Positions 1-5,682 of a DNA stretch of 5,682 nt are shown one piece after another (positions within the stretch are counted from its first letter, which is position 1; each line of letters begins with the position of its first letter). The position numbers and the translations under genes are program-made. Under the pieces are notes generated by a model. That model saw only the letters and a list, made by a program, of their open reading frames with translations, did not search any database and was not told the DNA's origin. The DNA is from CAYLLT01 sp964591605 (GTDB lineage: Bacteria; Planctomycetota; Phycisphaerae; UBA1845; PWPN01): contig CAZQEN010000436.1 in assembly GCA_964591605.1 (NCBI GenBank), positions 1-5,682 on the forward strand. Reading direction: 5' to 3'.

Positions 1-1856
1 GGGCTGCTCCAGCCCGAATAGTTCGGCACCGCGTCGAACGCCCGCACCTCATAGCTGTAGGTCGTGTCGGGCGAGCAGGTGTTGTCGGTGTAGCTGTTGG
101 TCCCACTGGTCCCGATGACGCCGCCGTCGCGCCGCACCTCATAACCGGCCACGCCGTAGTTATCCGTCGAGGCCGTCCACGTGAGCTGCACCGATGTCGA
201 GCTCGTCGCCGTCGCCACCAGGTTCGTCGGTGTCGTCGGCGGCTCGGTATCCGGCGCGGCCGGGTTGACGTGGATGTTCTTCGCGACCGTCGCCCCGAAC
301 CAGGTGACGCCATCTCGCACCATCTGCCAGTCACTCACGTAGTCGCCGGCCGCCGGCGCCGTCATCTGGAAGTTGAACGTGTACGTCGCCCCCGGCCCCA
401 CCTCGCCCGCGATGTCCACTCGGTTGAACGCGGTGAACGGGTCGCTGTCGCCCACCGCCCCCAGGCGGAACGCCCGTGCCGTCTTCCACAGCACGCCCCG
501 GTTGCGGTACGTGATGCTCACGCTGTAGACCTGTCCGCTCGTCATCGTCGTGGGGATCGTGTCGCTCACGTACTCATCGGAATAGAACGCCCACGTCACC
601 GGCGAGCCGAAGTAGTCGCAGATGCCCTTGTACATGCCCCACATCGCGGCCGAGCGGAAGAAGTTGTCGCGCAGGTGATTGGCATCGGCATCCCGGTCGC
701 ACGTGTCGTGGAACGCCAGCTCCGTGAGCGTGGCCGCCCGGTCCGGAATGCGGATCTCGCCGTACGCCCCGTTCGAGTTCTTCACGCACGTGCCGTGGCA
801 CGTCCAGCTCGGGTCAACGTGCGAGGTGAGCGCGCTCATGATCTGGCCGTTGATGTTGTTGGCCAGCGTCTGGCTGACCGCCGCCCATGCCTGATGTTCT
901 GCGCTCGCATCGTAGTACGTCTCCGTGCCCGTCGGACACGAACCGGTGCAGTCGCCCTGATATCCGTTGGTGTGCAGCGCGACGTAGATGTCGGTGCCGT
1001 CGAAGTCCGAGGCCAGCGGCCGGGCCCGGATGTCGTCGTTGCTCTCGCTGCCCCCGCTGCCCGTGGTGCAGTCGCCGGTGTAGTTGGCATACACGCTGCA
1101 CGGATAGCCCGTGTTCTGCAGCCACAGGTACGCCGCCATCTGCCACCACGGATATCCGGCTCCGTGGTTTCCGAAGCTCTTGTTCGTGCAGCGGACCATC
1201 TTCACCGTTGCCCCGTCCGCCAGCAGATACGTCTCGAGGTACTGGCACATCTCGAGGTTGTGAAAGTCCTCCTGATTGAGCGGCGAGCAGTAGACCGGTC
1301 GCTGCGTGAACCAGCCGCTACCGTTCCAGAAGATGCCGTGCCCTGGCGAGACCGTGACGCTCCGGCCGGCCAGCGACGTCGTCGAAACCGGCGGCAGCGC
1401 CGGTTGGAGGACTGAATGAGCGGGCTTGACGGCGGCCGGCAGATAAATCGAGAGGCTCCGTCCGCCCACGGTCAGGCTCACATCGCTGTCCAGGTCGAAC
1501 GCAGCGAGTGTTCGGTTGATCTGCCGGAACATCGCTTCGAGCCGCCCCTCGTCGAGGCCGGCCAGCACCTCGGCCGAGAGTTCCACGCTGACCGCCCCAC
1601 CCGCGATGTCCAGCCGCTCCAGGCGGGTCCCGCGCGGAATTGCCGAGCCGATGCCGGCCGCATTCTCGTCCGGGTTGGCCCCCGACATCAGCGCCTCGAG
1701 CGCCGCGCGTGCCGAAGCCGATGGTACCTCCCGCTGCACCAGCGCCAGCCGGTCACCCTGGCTCAGGCAGACCGTCACCGTTTCCGCGCTGGAAACTGCG
1801 GCCGTCGATGTGATCAACAGGAACGCCAGCCACCCTCGCGAGCGATTCGCCGACAT
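1..1856 (-). CDS. Secreted GerMN - Amidase_3 N-acetylmuramoyl-L-alanine amidase with FW and FN3 modules (3' end outside window)
   Basis: Predicted zinc amidase cutting the bond between N-acetylmuramic acid and L-alanine in peptidoglycan, acting outside the cytoplasm. The frame is open for 618 codons and leaves the window without a stop. Residues 1-24 look like a signal peptide (hydrophobic 9-21, SSA-E cleavage site). Residues 25-140 resemble GerMN: AIPRGTRLERLDIAGGAVSV at 72-91, then RQINRTLAAF at 111-120. Residues 165-415 form the Amidase_3 fold: SPGHG with zinc ligand H173, second ligand E196 in QEDFHNL, third ligand H295 in ALHTNG (usually SIHANA), GTETYY at 310-315, and catalytic E379 in LTELAF. 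Residues 425-530 match the Nbr1 FW beta-sandwich (SDTIPTTM, W457, W510, GVTWFG at 516-521). Residue 536 onward is FN3. The ATG at 1856 follows GAGGAG with 8-nt spacing. The amidase domain holds 11 cysteines, which is unusual. The family assignment is firm; a cell-wall role is inferred. The missing C-terminus may hold more FN3 or an anchoring domain. Confidence 0.9.
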   Translation of the reverse strand, partial: MSANRSRGWLAFLLITSTAAVSSAETVTVCLSQGDRLALVQREVPSASARAALEALMSGANPDENAAGIGSAIPRGTRLERLDIAGGAVSVELSAEVLAGLDEGRLEAMFRQINRTLAAFDLDSDVSLTVGGRSLSIYLPAAVKPAHSVLQPALPPVSTTSLAGRSVTVSPGHGIFWNGSGWFTQRPVYCSPLNQEDFHNLEMCQYLETYLLADGATVKMVRCTNKSFGNHGAGYPWWQMAAYLWLQNTGYPCSVYANYTGDCTTGSGGSESNDDIRARPLASDFDGTDIYVALHTNGYQGDCTGSCPTGTETYYDASAEHQAWAAVSQTLANNINGQIMSALTSHVDPSWTCHGTCVKNSNGAYGEIRIPDRAATLTELAFHDTCDRDADANHLRDNFFRSAAMWGMYKGICDYFGSPVTWAFYSDEYVSDTIPTTMTSGQVYSVSITYRNRGVLWKTARAFRLGAVGDSDPFTAFNRVDIAGEVGPGATYTFNFQMTAPAAGDYVSDWQMVRDGVTWFGATVAKNIHVNPAAPDTEPPTTPTNLVATATSSTSVQLTWTASTDNYGVAGYEVRRDGGVIGTSGTNSYTDNTCSPDTTYSYEVRAFDAVPNYSGWSS

Positions 1857-1864
1857 AAAACATT

Positions 1865-1885
1865 CTCCTCTCCGCCGGCGCGGAG
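1865..1885 (-). promoter_or_regulatory. Amidase ribosome binding site abutted by a hairpin
   Basis: On the minus strand a Shine-Dalgarno GAGGAG (1870-1865) sits 8 nt before the ATG at 1856, which supports that start. Directly upstream, CTCCGC and GCGGAG (1885-1880 and 1875-1870) form a perfect 6-bp stem with a 4-nt loop. The last base of the stem is the first G of the Shine-Dalgarno. The arrangement is seen in the sequence; any effect on translation is inferred. Confidence 0.5.
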
Positions 1886-1904
1886 TGATGAAGTACGATG
1901 TGCG

Positions 1905-1928
1905 AGAGTCGCCGCTATCGGCGGCTCT
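1905..1928. promoter_or_regulatory. 10-bp stem / 4-nt loop inverted repeat in the divergent spacer
   Basis: AGAGTCGCCG (1905-1914) and CGGCGGCTCT (1919-1928) are inverted repeats around the loop CTAT. On plus-strand RNA all ten positions pair, one as U-G. On minus-strand RNA that pair becomes a C-A mismatch. No T-tract follows on either side, so it does not look like an intrinsic terminator. It lies between two divergent genes, within the likely leader of the amidase mRNA, and could be an operator or an RNA structure. In GC-rich DNA such a repeat can also arise by chance. Confidence 0.35.
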
Positions 1929-1954
1929 GTCCGCCCGAAATGTCTTCCGGCGTC

Positions 1955-1984
1955 ATTATCCACTCGGTGTCGATGGTTGTGCAA
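1955..1984 (-). promoter_or_regulatory. Candidate sigma-70-type promoter for the amidase gene
   Basis: On the minus strand TTGCAC (1984-1979) and GATAAT (1960-1955) are separated by 18 bp. The -10 box matches TATAAT at 5 of 6 positions; the -35 box matches TTGACA at only 3 of 6. Transcription would begin near 1948, giving a leader of roughly 90 nt that contains both hairpins described at 1870-1885 and 1905-1928. The call rests on consensus matching alone, and promoter rules in the likely host group are poorly known. Confidence 0.3.
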
Positions 1985-1989
1985 GCAAA

Positions 1990-2018
1990 AACCCGGCCGG
2001 ATCGATAGGATACGGGTT
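1990..2018. promoter_or_regulatory. Inverted repeat flanking the GNAT ribosome binding site
   Basis: AACCCG (1990-1995) and CGGGTT (2013-2018) are perfect 6-bp inverted repeats 17 nt apart, ending 2 nt before the GNAT start codon. The weak Shine-Dalgarno AGGA of the GNAT gene (2007-2010) would lie in the loop. The spacer also contains the palindromes CCGGCCGG (1993-2000) and ATCGAT (2001-2006). Read on the minus strand, the repeat is followed by extra T residues, but no gene upstream on that strand would need a terminator there. Confidence 0.25.
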
Positions 2019-2020
2019 CT

Positions 2021-2587
2021 ATGAGTTATCCGACGCTGACGACTCCCCGGCTGCTCCTTCGGATGTGGCGGGATGCCGATCTCCCCGCGTTCGCGGCTAT
2101 GAACGCGGATCCGCAGGTCATGGAGCTCTTCCCCGAATTGCTTGAGCGCGCCGAGAGCGATGCCCTGGTTCGTCGCATCCGGGCGCACTTCGACGAACAC
2201 GGCTTCGGCCGTTGGGCAGTGGAGGTTCCGGGCGTGGCCGAGTTCATCGGGTTCGTCGGCCTGAGCGTGGTTGACTTCAGGGCGGCTTTCACTCCAGCCG
2301 TCGAGATCGGCTGGCGGCTCGCCACCCCACACTGGGGAAAAGGGTATGCCACCGAAGCGGCCCGGGCCGTACTGCGTTTCGGCTTCAATCAGTTGCGCCT
2401 TGACGAGATTGTTTCGTTCACGGTACCCCATAACCAACGGTCACGCCGGGTGATGGAGCGGATCGGCATGACGTACATCGCAACGGATGACTTCGAGCAT
2501 CCCCGGCTCCCGGTTGGGCATCCGCTTCGTCTCCTTGTGCTCTACCGCCTCTCCCGTGAAGCGTGGGCCCGTGCCGACAGCACATGA
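2021..2587 (+). CDS. GNAT family N-acetyltransferase, RimJ/RimL-like (Acetyltransf_3)
   Basis: A 188-residue cytoplasmic protein expected to transfer acetyl from acetyl-CoA to an amine; the substrate cannot be told from sequence. It opens with TPRLLLRMW (8-16), the typical beta-1 segment of the RimJ/RimL-type GNATs. The acetyl-CoA pyrophosphate-binding motif A is HWGKGYATEA (104-113), preceded by the strand EIGWRL (95-100). The C-terminal motif B region is VPHNQRSRRVMERIGM (135-150), with the usual Asn and the Ser-x-x-V-x-E-x-x-G pattern. Length is normal for the family and no signal peptide is present. The ATG at 2021 is preceded by AGGA at 10-nt spacing, a weak ribosome site. It is divergent from the amidase and 67 bp upstream of the sulfatase on the same strand, so cotranscription with the sulfatase is possible but without functional logic. 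It could modify ribosomal proteins, small amines or antibiotics; family is certain, role is not. Confidence 0.9.
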   Translation: MSYPTLTTPRLLLRMWRDADLPAFAAMNADPQVMELFPELLERAESDALVRRIRAHFDEHGFGRWAVEVPGVAEFIGFVGLSVVDFRAAFTPAVEIGWRLATPHWGKGYATEAARAVLRFGFNQLRLDEIVSFTVPHNQRSRRVMERIGMTYIATDDFEHPRLPVGHPLRLLVLYRLSREAWARADST

Positions 2588-2654
2588 GTCTTGGACGAAC
2601 CGCGCGTCTGCCTTCATGATATGCCATCAGTTCCTGCAGAAAGGACGATGAGGC

Positions 2655-4109
2655 ATGACACGCATCCTGGCAGCGCTGGTCGGGCTCGCATCAATCGGAG
2701 CATGGGTTCACGGTGAGCCGCCGGAGGAGGGCGGCCGGTCGCGGCCACCGAACTTCATCGTGATCTTCACCGACGACCAGGGCTACGGTGACCTGGGCTG
2801 CTACGGCTCGCCGAACATCGAGACGCCCAACATCGACCGCCTGGCTGCCGGCGGGCTGCGGTTCACGAGCTTCTACGCGGCCCCGTTCTGCGGACCGTCG
2901 CGGGCGTGCCTGATGACCGGCTGCTTTGCCCCGCGCGTGAGTCTCTCGTTCAATCACGGCCCCGGCGCACGCACCGGGATCCACCCCGACGAGATCACGC
3001 TCCCCGAGCTGCTCAAGACGCGCGGCTATGCCACGATGATGATCGGCAAGTGGCACCTGGGCGACGCGCCCGAGTTCCTGCCCACGCGAAACGGTTTCGA
3101 CGAGTTCTTCGGGCTGCCCTATTCGAACGACATGTGGCCGTACCACCCGCGGATGGCCATCGGCGAGAATGAAGACGAGCGGATGAAGGCCGCCCGCCGG
3201 CGCGCCGCCTACACCGGCTTCGCGGGGCAGGAAAGCCTCTATCCGCCCGGGCAGGGATTCACCCGGCCGCTGCCGCTGCTCTCGGGCGAGCAGGCGATTG
3301 AAACCAATCCGGACCAGATGCGGCTGACGACCCTGTACACCGAAAAAGCCCTGGAGTTCATCACCCACCAGCGCGGCAGACCGTTCTTCCTGTACCTGGC
3401 CCACGCGATGCCGCACGTGCCGCTCTTCGTGTCCGAGAAGTTCAAGGGCAAGTCGGCCCGCGGACTCTACGGCGACGCGATCATGGAGATCGACTGGAGC
3501 GTCGGGCAGATTATGGCGAAGCTGCAGGAGCTGGGGATCGACGAACAGACGATGGTGCTTTATACCTCTGATAATGGTCCGTGGCTCGCGTACGGGATCG
3601 ACGGCGGGTCGGCCGGCCCGCTGCGTGACGGCAAAAGCAGCGTCTACGAGGGCGGAATGCGCGTTCCCGGGATCGTGCGCTGGCCCAGGCGCATCCCCGC
3701 CGGTCGGCGTACCGCCGAAATCGCCGCCAACATCGATGTGCTGCCCACGCTGGCCCTCCTGGCTGGCGCATCACTGCCCACTGATCGCGTCATCGACGGG
3801 AAGGACCTGTGGCCGCTGATGTCGGGCGAGACGAGCGAGAGTCCCCACGAGTACTTCTACTACTGCGACGGCAGCCGCCCCGGCGCCCCTCCGAACGTCG
3901 GGGCGGTGCGCGACCGCCGCTGGAAGCTGCACCTCAAGCGGCAGCAGGGCACGCTCGTCGGTACCGAGCTGTACGACCTGGAGGGCGACATCAGCGAGCA
4001 CCGCAACCGGCTGGCCGACCACCCCGACATCGCCGCCCGCCTCGAGCGGGCCGCCCGCGCGTTCGCGGACGAGCTGGCCGCGCACACCCGGCCGCTCGGC
4101 AGGTTGTGA
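2655..4109 (+). CDS. Secreted type I (formylglycine-dependent) sulfatase, arylsulfatase A-like
   Basis: A 484-residue hydrolase expected to remove sulfate esters, probably from carbohydrate, outside the cytoplasm. Residues 1-20 form a short signal peptide with no lipobox. The active site is complete for the S1 family: metal ligands D40 and D41 (FTDDQGYGD), signature C79-G-P-S-R83 ending in TG at 88-89 with C79 as the residue converted to formylglycine, K132 and H134 in GKWHLG, H254 in MPHVP, D306-N307 in TSDNGPW, and K327 in DGKSSVYEGG. Length is usual for the family. Activity needs a maturase (FGE or anSME type), not present here. The start at 2655 follows AAGGA (2641-2645) with 9-nt spacing. 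It points toward the fucosidase, the two stops being 56 bp apart. The S1 subfamily and true substrate cannot be read by eye; a sulfated fucose or galactose glycan is a guess from the neighbour. Confidence 0.95.
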   Translation: MTRILAALVGLASIGAWVHGEPPEEGGRSRPPNFIVIFTDDQGYGDLGCYGSPNIETPNIDRLAAGGLRFTSFYAAPFCGPSRACLMTGCFAPRVSLSFNHGPGARTGIHPDEITLPELLKTRGYATMMIGKWHLGDAPEFLPTRNGFDEFFGLPYSNDMWPYHPRMAIGENEDERMKAARRRAAYTGFAGQESLYPPGQGFTRPLPLLSGEQAIETNPDQMRLTTLYTEKALEFITHQRGRPFFLYLAHAMPHVPLFVSEKFKGKSARGLYGDAIMEIDWSVGQIMAKLQELGIDEQTMVLYTSDNGPWLAYGIDGGSAGPLRDGKSSVYEGGMRVPGIVRWPRRIPAGRRTAEIAANIDVLPTLALLAGASLPTDRVIDGKDLWPLMSGETSESPHEYFYYCDGSRPGAPPNVGAVRDRRWKLHLKRQQGTLVGTELYDLEGDISEHRNRLADHPDIAARLERAARAFADELAAHTRPLGRL

Positions 4110-4111
4110 GT

Positions 4112-4159
4112 GCAGACAGTGGCCGCGGAGCGTGTGCGCCGTGCGGAACGCCGGTCTGC
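4112..4159. terminator. Weak dyad between convergent genes, possible bidirectional terminator
   Basis: GCAGAC (4112-4117) and GTCTGC (4154-4159) are perfect inverted repeats enclosing a GC-rich 36-nt interior, in which CCGC (4123-4126) could pair with GCGG (4143-4146). It occupies nearly all of the gap between the sulfatase and fucosidase stop codons, where a shared terminator would be expected. There is no T-tract on either side, and the stem is short with a long loop, so an intrinsic terminator is doubtful. Confidence 0.2.
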
Positions 4160-4165
4160 CGATCG

Positions 4166-5682
4166 CTACGGACCGTGGGTTCTGTAGAGCTGAAACTCGC
4201 TGATGGAAGGGCCGTCGCTCGACTGCCTGATCTGCAGACGGACGCGGCGGGCGGTGACCGGCTCGAATGTCGCGATGAGCCGCGGGCCGATCGCGGTTCC
4301 CTGATGAAACGCCCGCCACTGACCGTCGCGCTGCGTCTGGAGCTCGAAGGCCTGAACGCGGGCGAACTCCTCGCAGAGGACAGCGGTGTCAAACGTCTGA
4401 TCGCTGCCCAGGTCAATCTCGAGCCAGGCGCTGCGCACGCCCGCGTCGGTGGCCCAGCGGCTTCCCCGGCTGCCGTCGACCGCCTTGTCGGCGGCCAGGT
4501 GATCCTTCTTCTCAAACACGTTGGATGCTGTTGCTGTTTTTTGGAAGGTCACCGGCCCGAGCGGGGCGATCGTGCCGGCCGGCCCGTCCAGGTCGAGTGC
4601 GATCACCGTCACGGCCGGCCTGGGTGAGGCGGGCAGCTCGATATAGCTGCGGGAATCCTCGGATACCACGCGCGCGGCGCCGCCGGTCAGCGCGGTGCAC
4701 TTCTCGATGCGGCGGCCCAGGGGGGGCAGGGGCAGCCGGGGTTCATCCCAGTCCCAGACGTGCAGGTAGATACGCTCGCCGCGGTGCGTGCTGCCTCCCC
4801 AGGGATACGCGAAGATCGGCCCGCCGCGCGTTCCGTAGACGCTCTCGCCGTAGCGGCTGAGCCACTGACCCATCTCTCTGAGCCGCTGGACCTGTTCGGG
4901 CTCGATCCGGCCTGTCCACTTCGGGCCCACGTTGAGCAGCAGGTTGCCGTCGCCATCCGCGCACTGCAGAAGCGTCTGAATGAGCTGATCCATCGACTTG
5001 ATCTCATCGTTGTTCTTGAAGCTCCACTGCTGCCCGATGGTCATGCACGTTTCCCACGGGCGGTCGTTCTGGAACGCCCCGACGCGCTGCTCGGGGGTGT
5101 CGTAGTCGGCCGGCAGTCCGGCGCGGTTGTTGATGACGATGCCCGGCTGCAGACTCCGGATCATCTCGAGCAGCCGCGGAGAGTCCATCTCTCCGGCTTT
5201 CATGTCCAGACCGTCAAACCACATGAGATCGAGCCGCCCGTACTTCGTGCACAGCTCGCGGATCTGCCGGTGCAGGTAGGTGATGTAGCGGGCGTGGCTG
5301 TCCGTGCGATAGTCAGGATGGTGCCAGTCGGGAGGTGAGTAGTAGAACCCGAGCTTCAGGCCGCCGCGGTGACAGGCCTCGGCGATCTCAGCGGTGATGT
5401 CGCGCCGGAACGGGGTGTTCGTGATCTTGTAGTCGGTCCACTGGCTGTCGAACATGCAGAAACCGTCGTGATGCTTGGTCGTGAACACGAGGTACTTCAT
5501 GCCGGCGGACTTGGCGACGGCGACGAACTCGTCCGCGTCGAACTCGGTCGGGTTGAAATAGCGGTACAGATTGTCGTACAGGGCGATCGGGATGACGCCG
5601 GGGCGCTGGGCCGAGCCGCGCGACCAGCCGATTTCGGTGCCGACCTGGCTGACGGGCCCCCAGTGGATGAACATGCCGAACC
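4166..5682 (-). CDS. GH29 alpha-L-fucosidase with C-terminal F5/8 type C (discoidin) domain (5' end outside window)
   Basis: Predicted retaining exo-fucosidase releasing alpha-L-fucose from glycans; in this family usually exported or periplasmic. The frame is open through the right edge, and the codons before the first in-window ATG (5674) read Phe-Gly, giving FGMFIHWG, a core GH29 motif. That Met is therefore internal; the true start, any signal peptide and perhaps 20-50 residues lie beyond 5682. Numbering from this Met: TTKHHDGF at 65-72, nucleophile D154 in LMWFDG (150-155), DYDTPEQ at 190-196 with E195 a candidate acid/base, WETCMTIG at 207-214 and DGNLLLNVGP at 242-251. The catalytic part ends near 290, followed by a beta-rich linker domain. 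Residues about 380-500 form the discoidin domain (KAVDG, SRWATD, AWLEIDLG), which commonly binds galactose or fucose-type sugars. The gene ends in TAG at 4168-4166 and is tail to tail with the sulfatase. Fucosidase identity is very firm; linkage preference is unknown. Confidence 0.95.
   Translation of the reverse strand, partial: FGMFIHWGPVSQVGTEIGWSRGSAQRPGVIPIALYDNLYRYFNPTEFDADEFVAVAKSAGMKYLVFTTKHHDGFCMFDSQWTDYKITNTPFRRDITAEIAEACHRGGLKLGFYYSPPDWHHPDYRTDSHARYITYLHRQIRELCTKYGRLDLMWFDGLDMKAGEMDSPRLLEMIRSLQPGIVINNRAGLPADYDTPEQRVGAFQNDRPWETCMTIGQQWSFKNNDEIKSMDQLIQTLLQCADGDGNLLLNVGPKWTGRIEPEQVQRLREMGQWLSRYGESVYGTRGGPIFAYPWGGSTHRGERIYLHVWDWDEPRLPLPPLGRRIEKCTALTGGAARVVSEDSRSYIELPASPRPAVTVIALDLDGPAGTIAPLGPVTFQKTATASNVFEKKDHLAADKAVDGSRGSRWATDAGVRSAWLEIDLGSDQTFDTAVLCEEFARVQAFELQTQRDGQWRAFHQGTAIGPRLIATFEPVTARRVRLQIRQSSDGPSISEFQLYRTHGP

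Noticed and set aside
270..1415. Long plus-strand open frame of 381 codons antisense to the amidase gene
   Set aside because: Its product is dominated by Arg, Val, His and Ala with no recognisable motif, as is typical of an antisense frame in GC-rich DNA. The opposite strand encodes a protein with full amidase, FW and FN3 motifs.
1416..2145. Overlapping plus-strand frames across the amidase 5' end and the spacer
   Set aside because: They are low-complexity in composition, overlap the signal peptide and GerMN coding region in antisense, and run into the GNAT gene out of frame. No family features are visible.
1814..2437. Minus-strand frame of 207 codons across the spacer and antisense to the GNAT
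   Set aside because: It spans the divergent spacer and both gene starts and has no domain motif. The GNAT on the plus strand has clear motif A and B residues.
2588..2654. Possible promoter (TTGGAC at 2591-2596, CATGAT at 2615-2620) and imperfect dyad TGAT-ATGCC-ATCA before the sulfatase
   Set aside because: Matches are 3 of 6 and 4 of 6 with 18-bp spacing, and the dyad arms are 4 bp. This is too weak to call, so whether the sulfatase has its own promoter or reads through from the GNAT gene is left open.
2691..3416. Minus-strand frame of 241 codons antisense to the sulfatase
   Set aside because: It mirrors the conserved sulfatase active-site region. No ribosome site or recognisable family is seen, so it is a shadow.
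3771..4627. Several open frames on both strands across the sulfatase/fucosidase junction
   Set aside because: All are out-of-frame reads of the two C-terminal coding regions, rich in Arg, Pro and Ala, with no motifs.
4760..5338. Plus-strand frame of 192 codons antisense to the fucosidase
   Set aside because: It lies opposite the GH29 catalytic core, including the nucleophile motif, and its product resembles no family.

Overview
The window is dense, high-GC bacterial DNA with four protein-coding genes. Two of them run off the window edges. No tRNA, rRNA, CRISPR array, insertion sequence or phage gene is visible. A secreted type I sulfatase beside a GH29 alpha-L-fucosidase, together with a secreted multidomain amidase carrying Nbr1-FW and fibronectin-III modules, suggests a member of the Planctomycetota or another phylum of the PVC group, where exported sulfatases and fucosidases are abundant. 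This taxonomic guess rests on gene content and base composition only.

Layout. Bases 1-1856, minus strand: a large secreted protein whose C-terminus lies beyond the left edge. Its order is signal peptide, GerMN domain, zinc-dependent N-acetylmuramoyl-L-alanine amidase (Amidase_3), Nbr1 FW-type beta-sandwich, fibronectin type III. Bases 1857-2020: a 164-bp divergent spacer with two short hairpins, a candidate promoter for the amidase and an inverted repeat around the GNAT ribosome site. Bases 2021-2587, plus strand: a RimJ/RimL-like GNAT acetyltransferase. Bases 2655-4109, plus strand: a secreted sulfatase with a complete active site, including the cysteine that becomes formylglycine. Bases 4166-5682, minus strand: a GH29 alpha-L-fucosidase with a C-terminal F5/8 type C (discoidin) domain. 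Its start is beyond the right edge; the first in-window ATG is the internal Met of the family's FGMFIHWG motif.

How the genes fit together. The sulfatase and the fucosidase are tail to tail, 56 bp apart, so they are not one operon. Their activities would complement each other on sulfated, fucose-containing glycans such as fucoidans or mucin-type glycans. The amidase probably acts on peptidoglycan outside the cytoplasm, and its Ig-like modules would serve as binding or spacer domains. The GNAT has no visible functional tie to its neighbours.

I found no convincing evidence of a new defence, mobile or RNA-based system. The points most worth a second look are the domain architecture and cysteine content of the amidase, and the structured leader in front of it.
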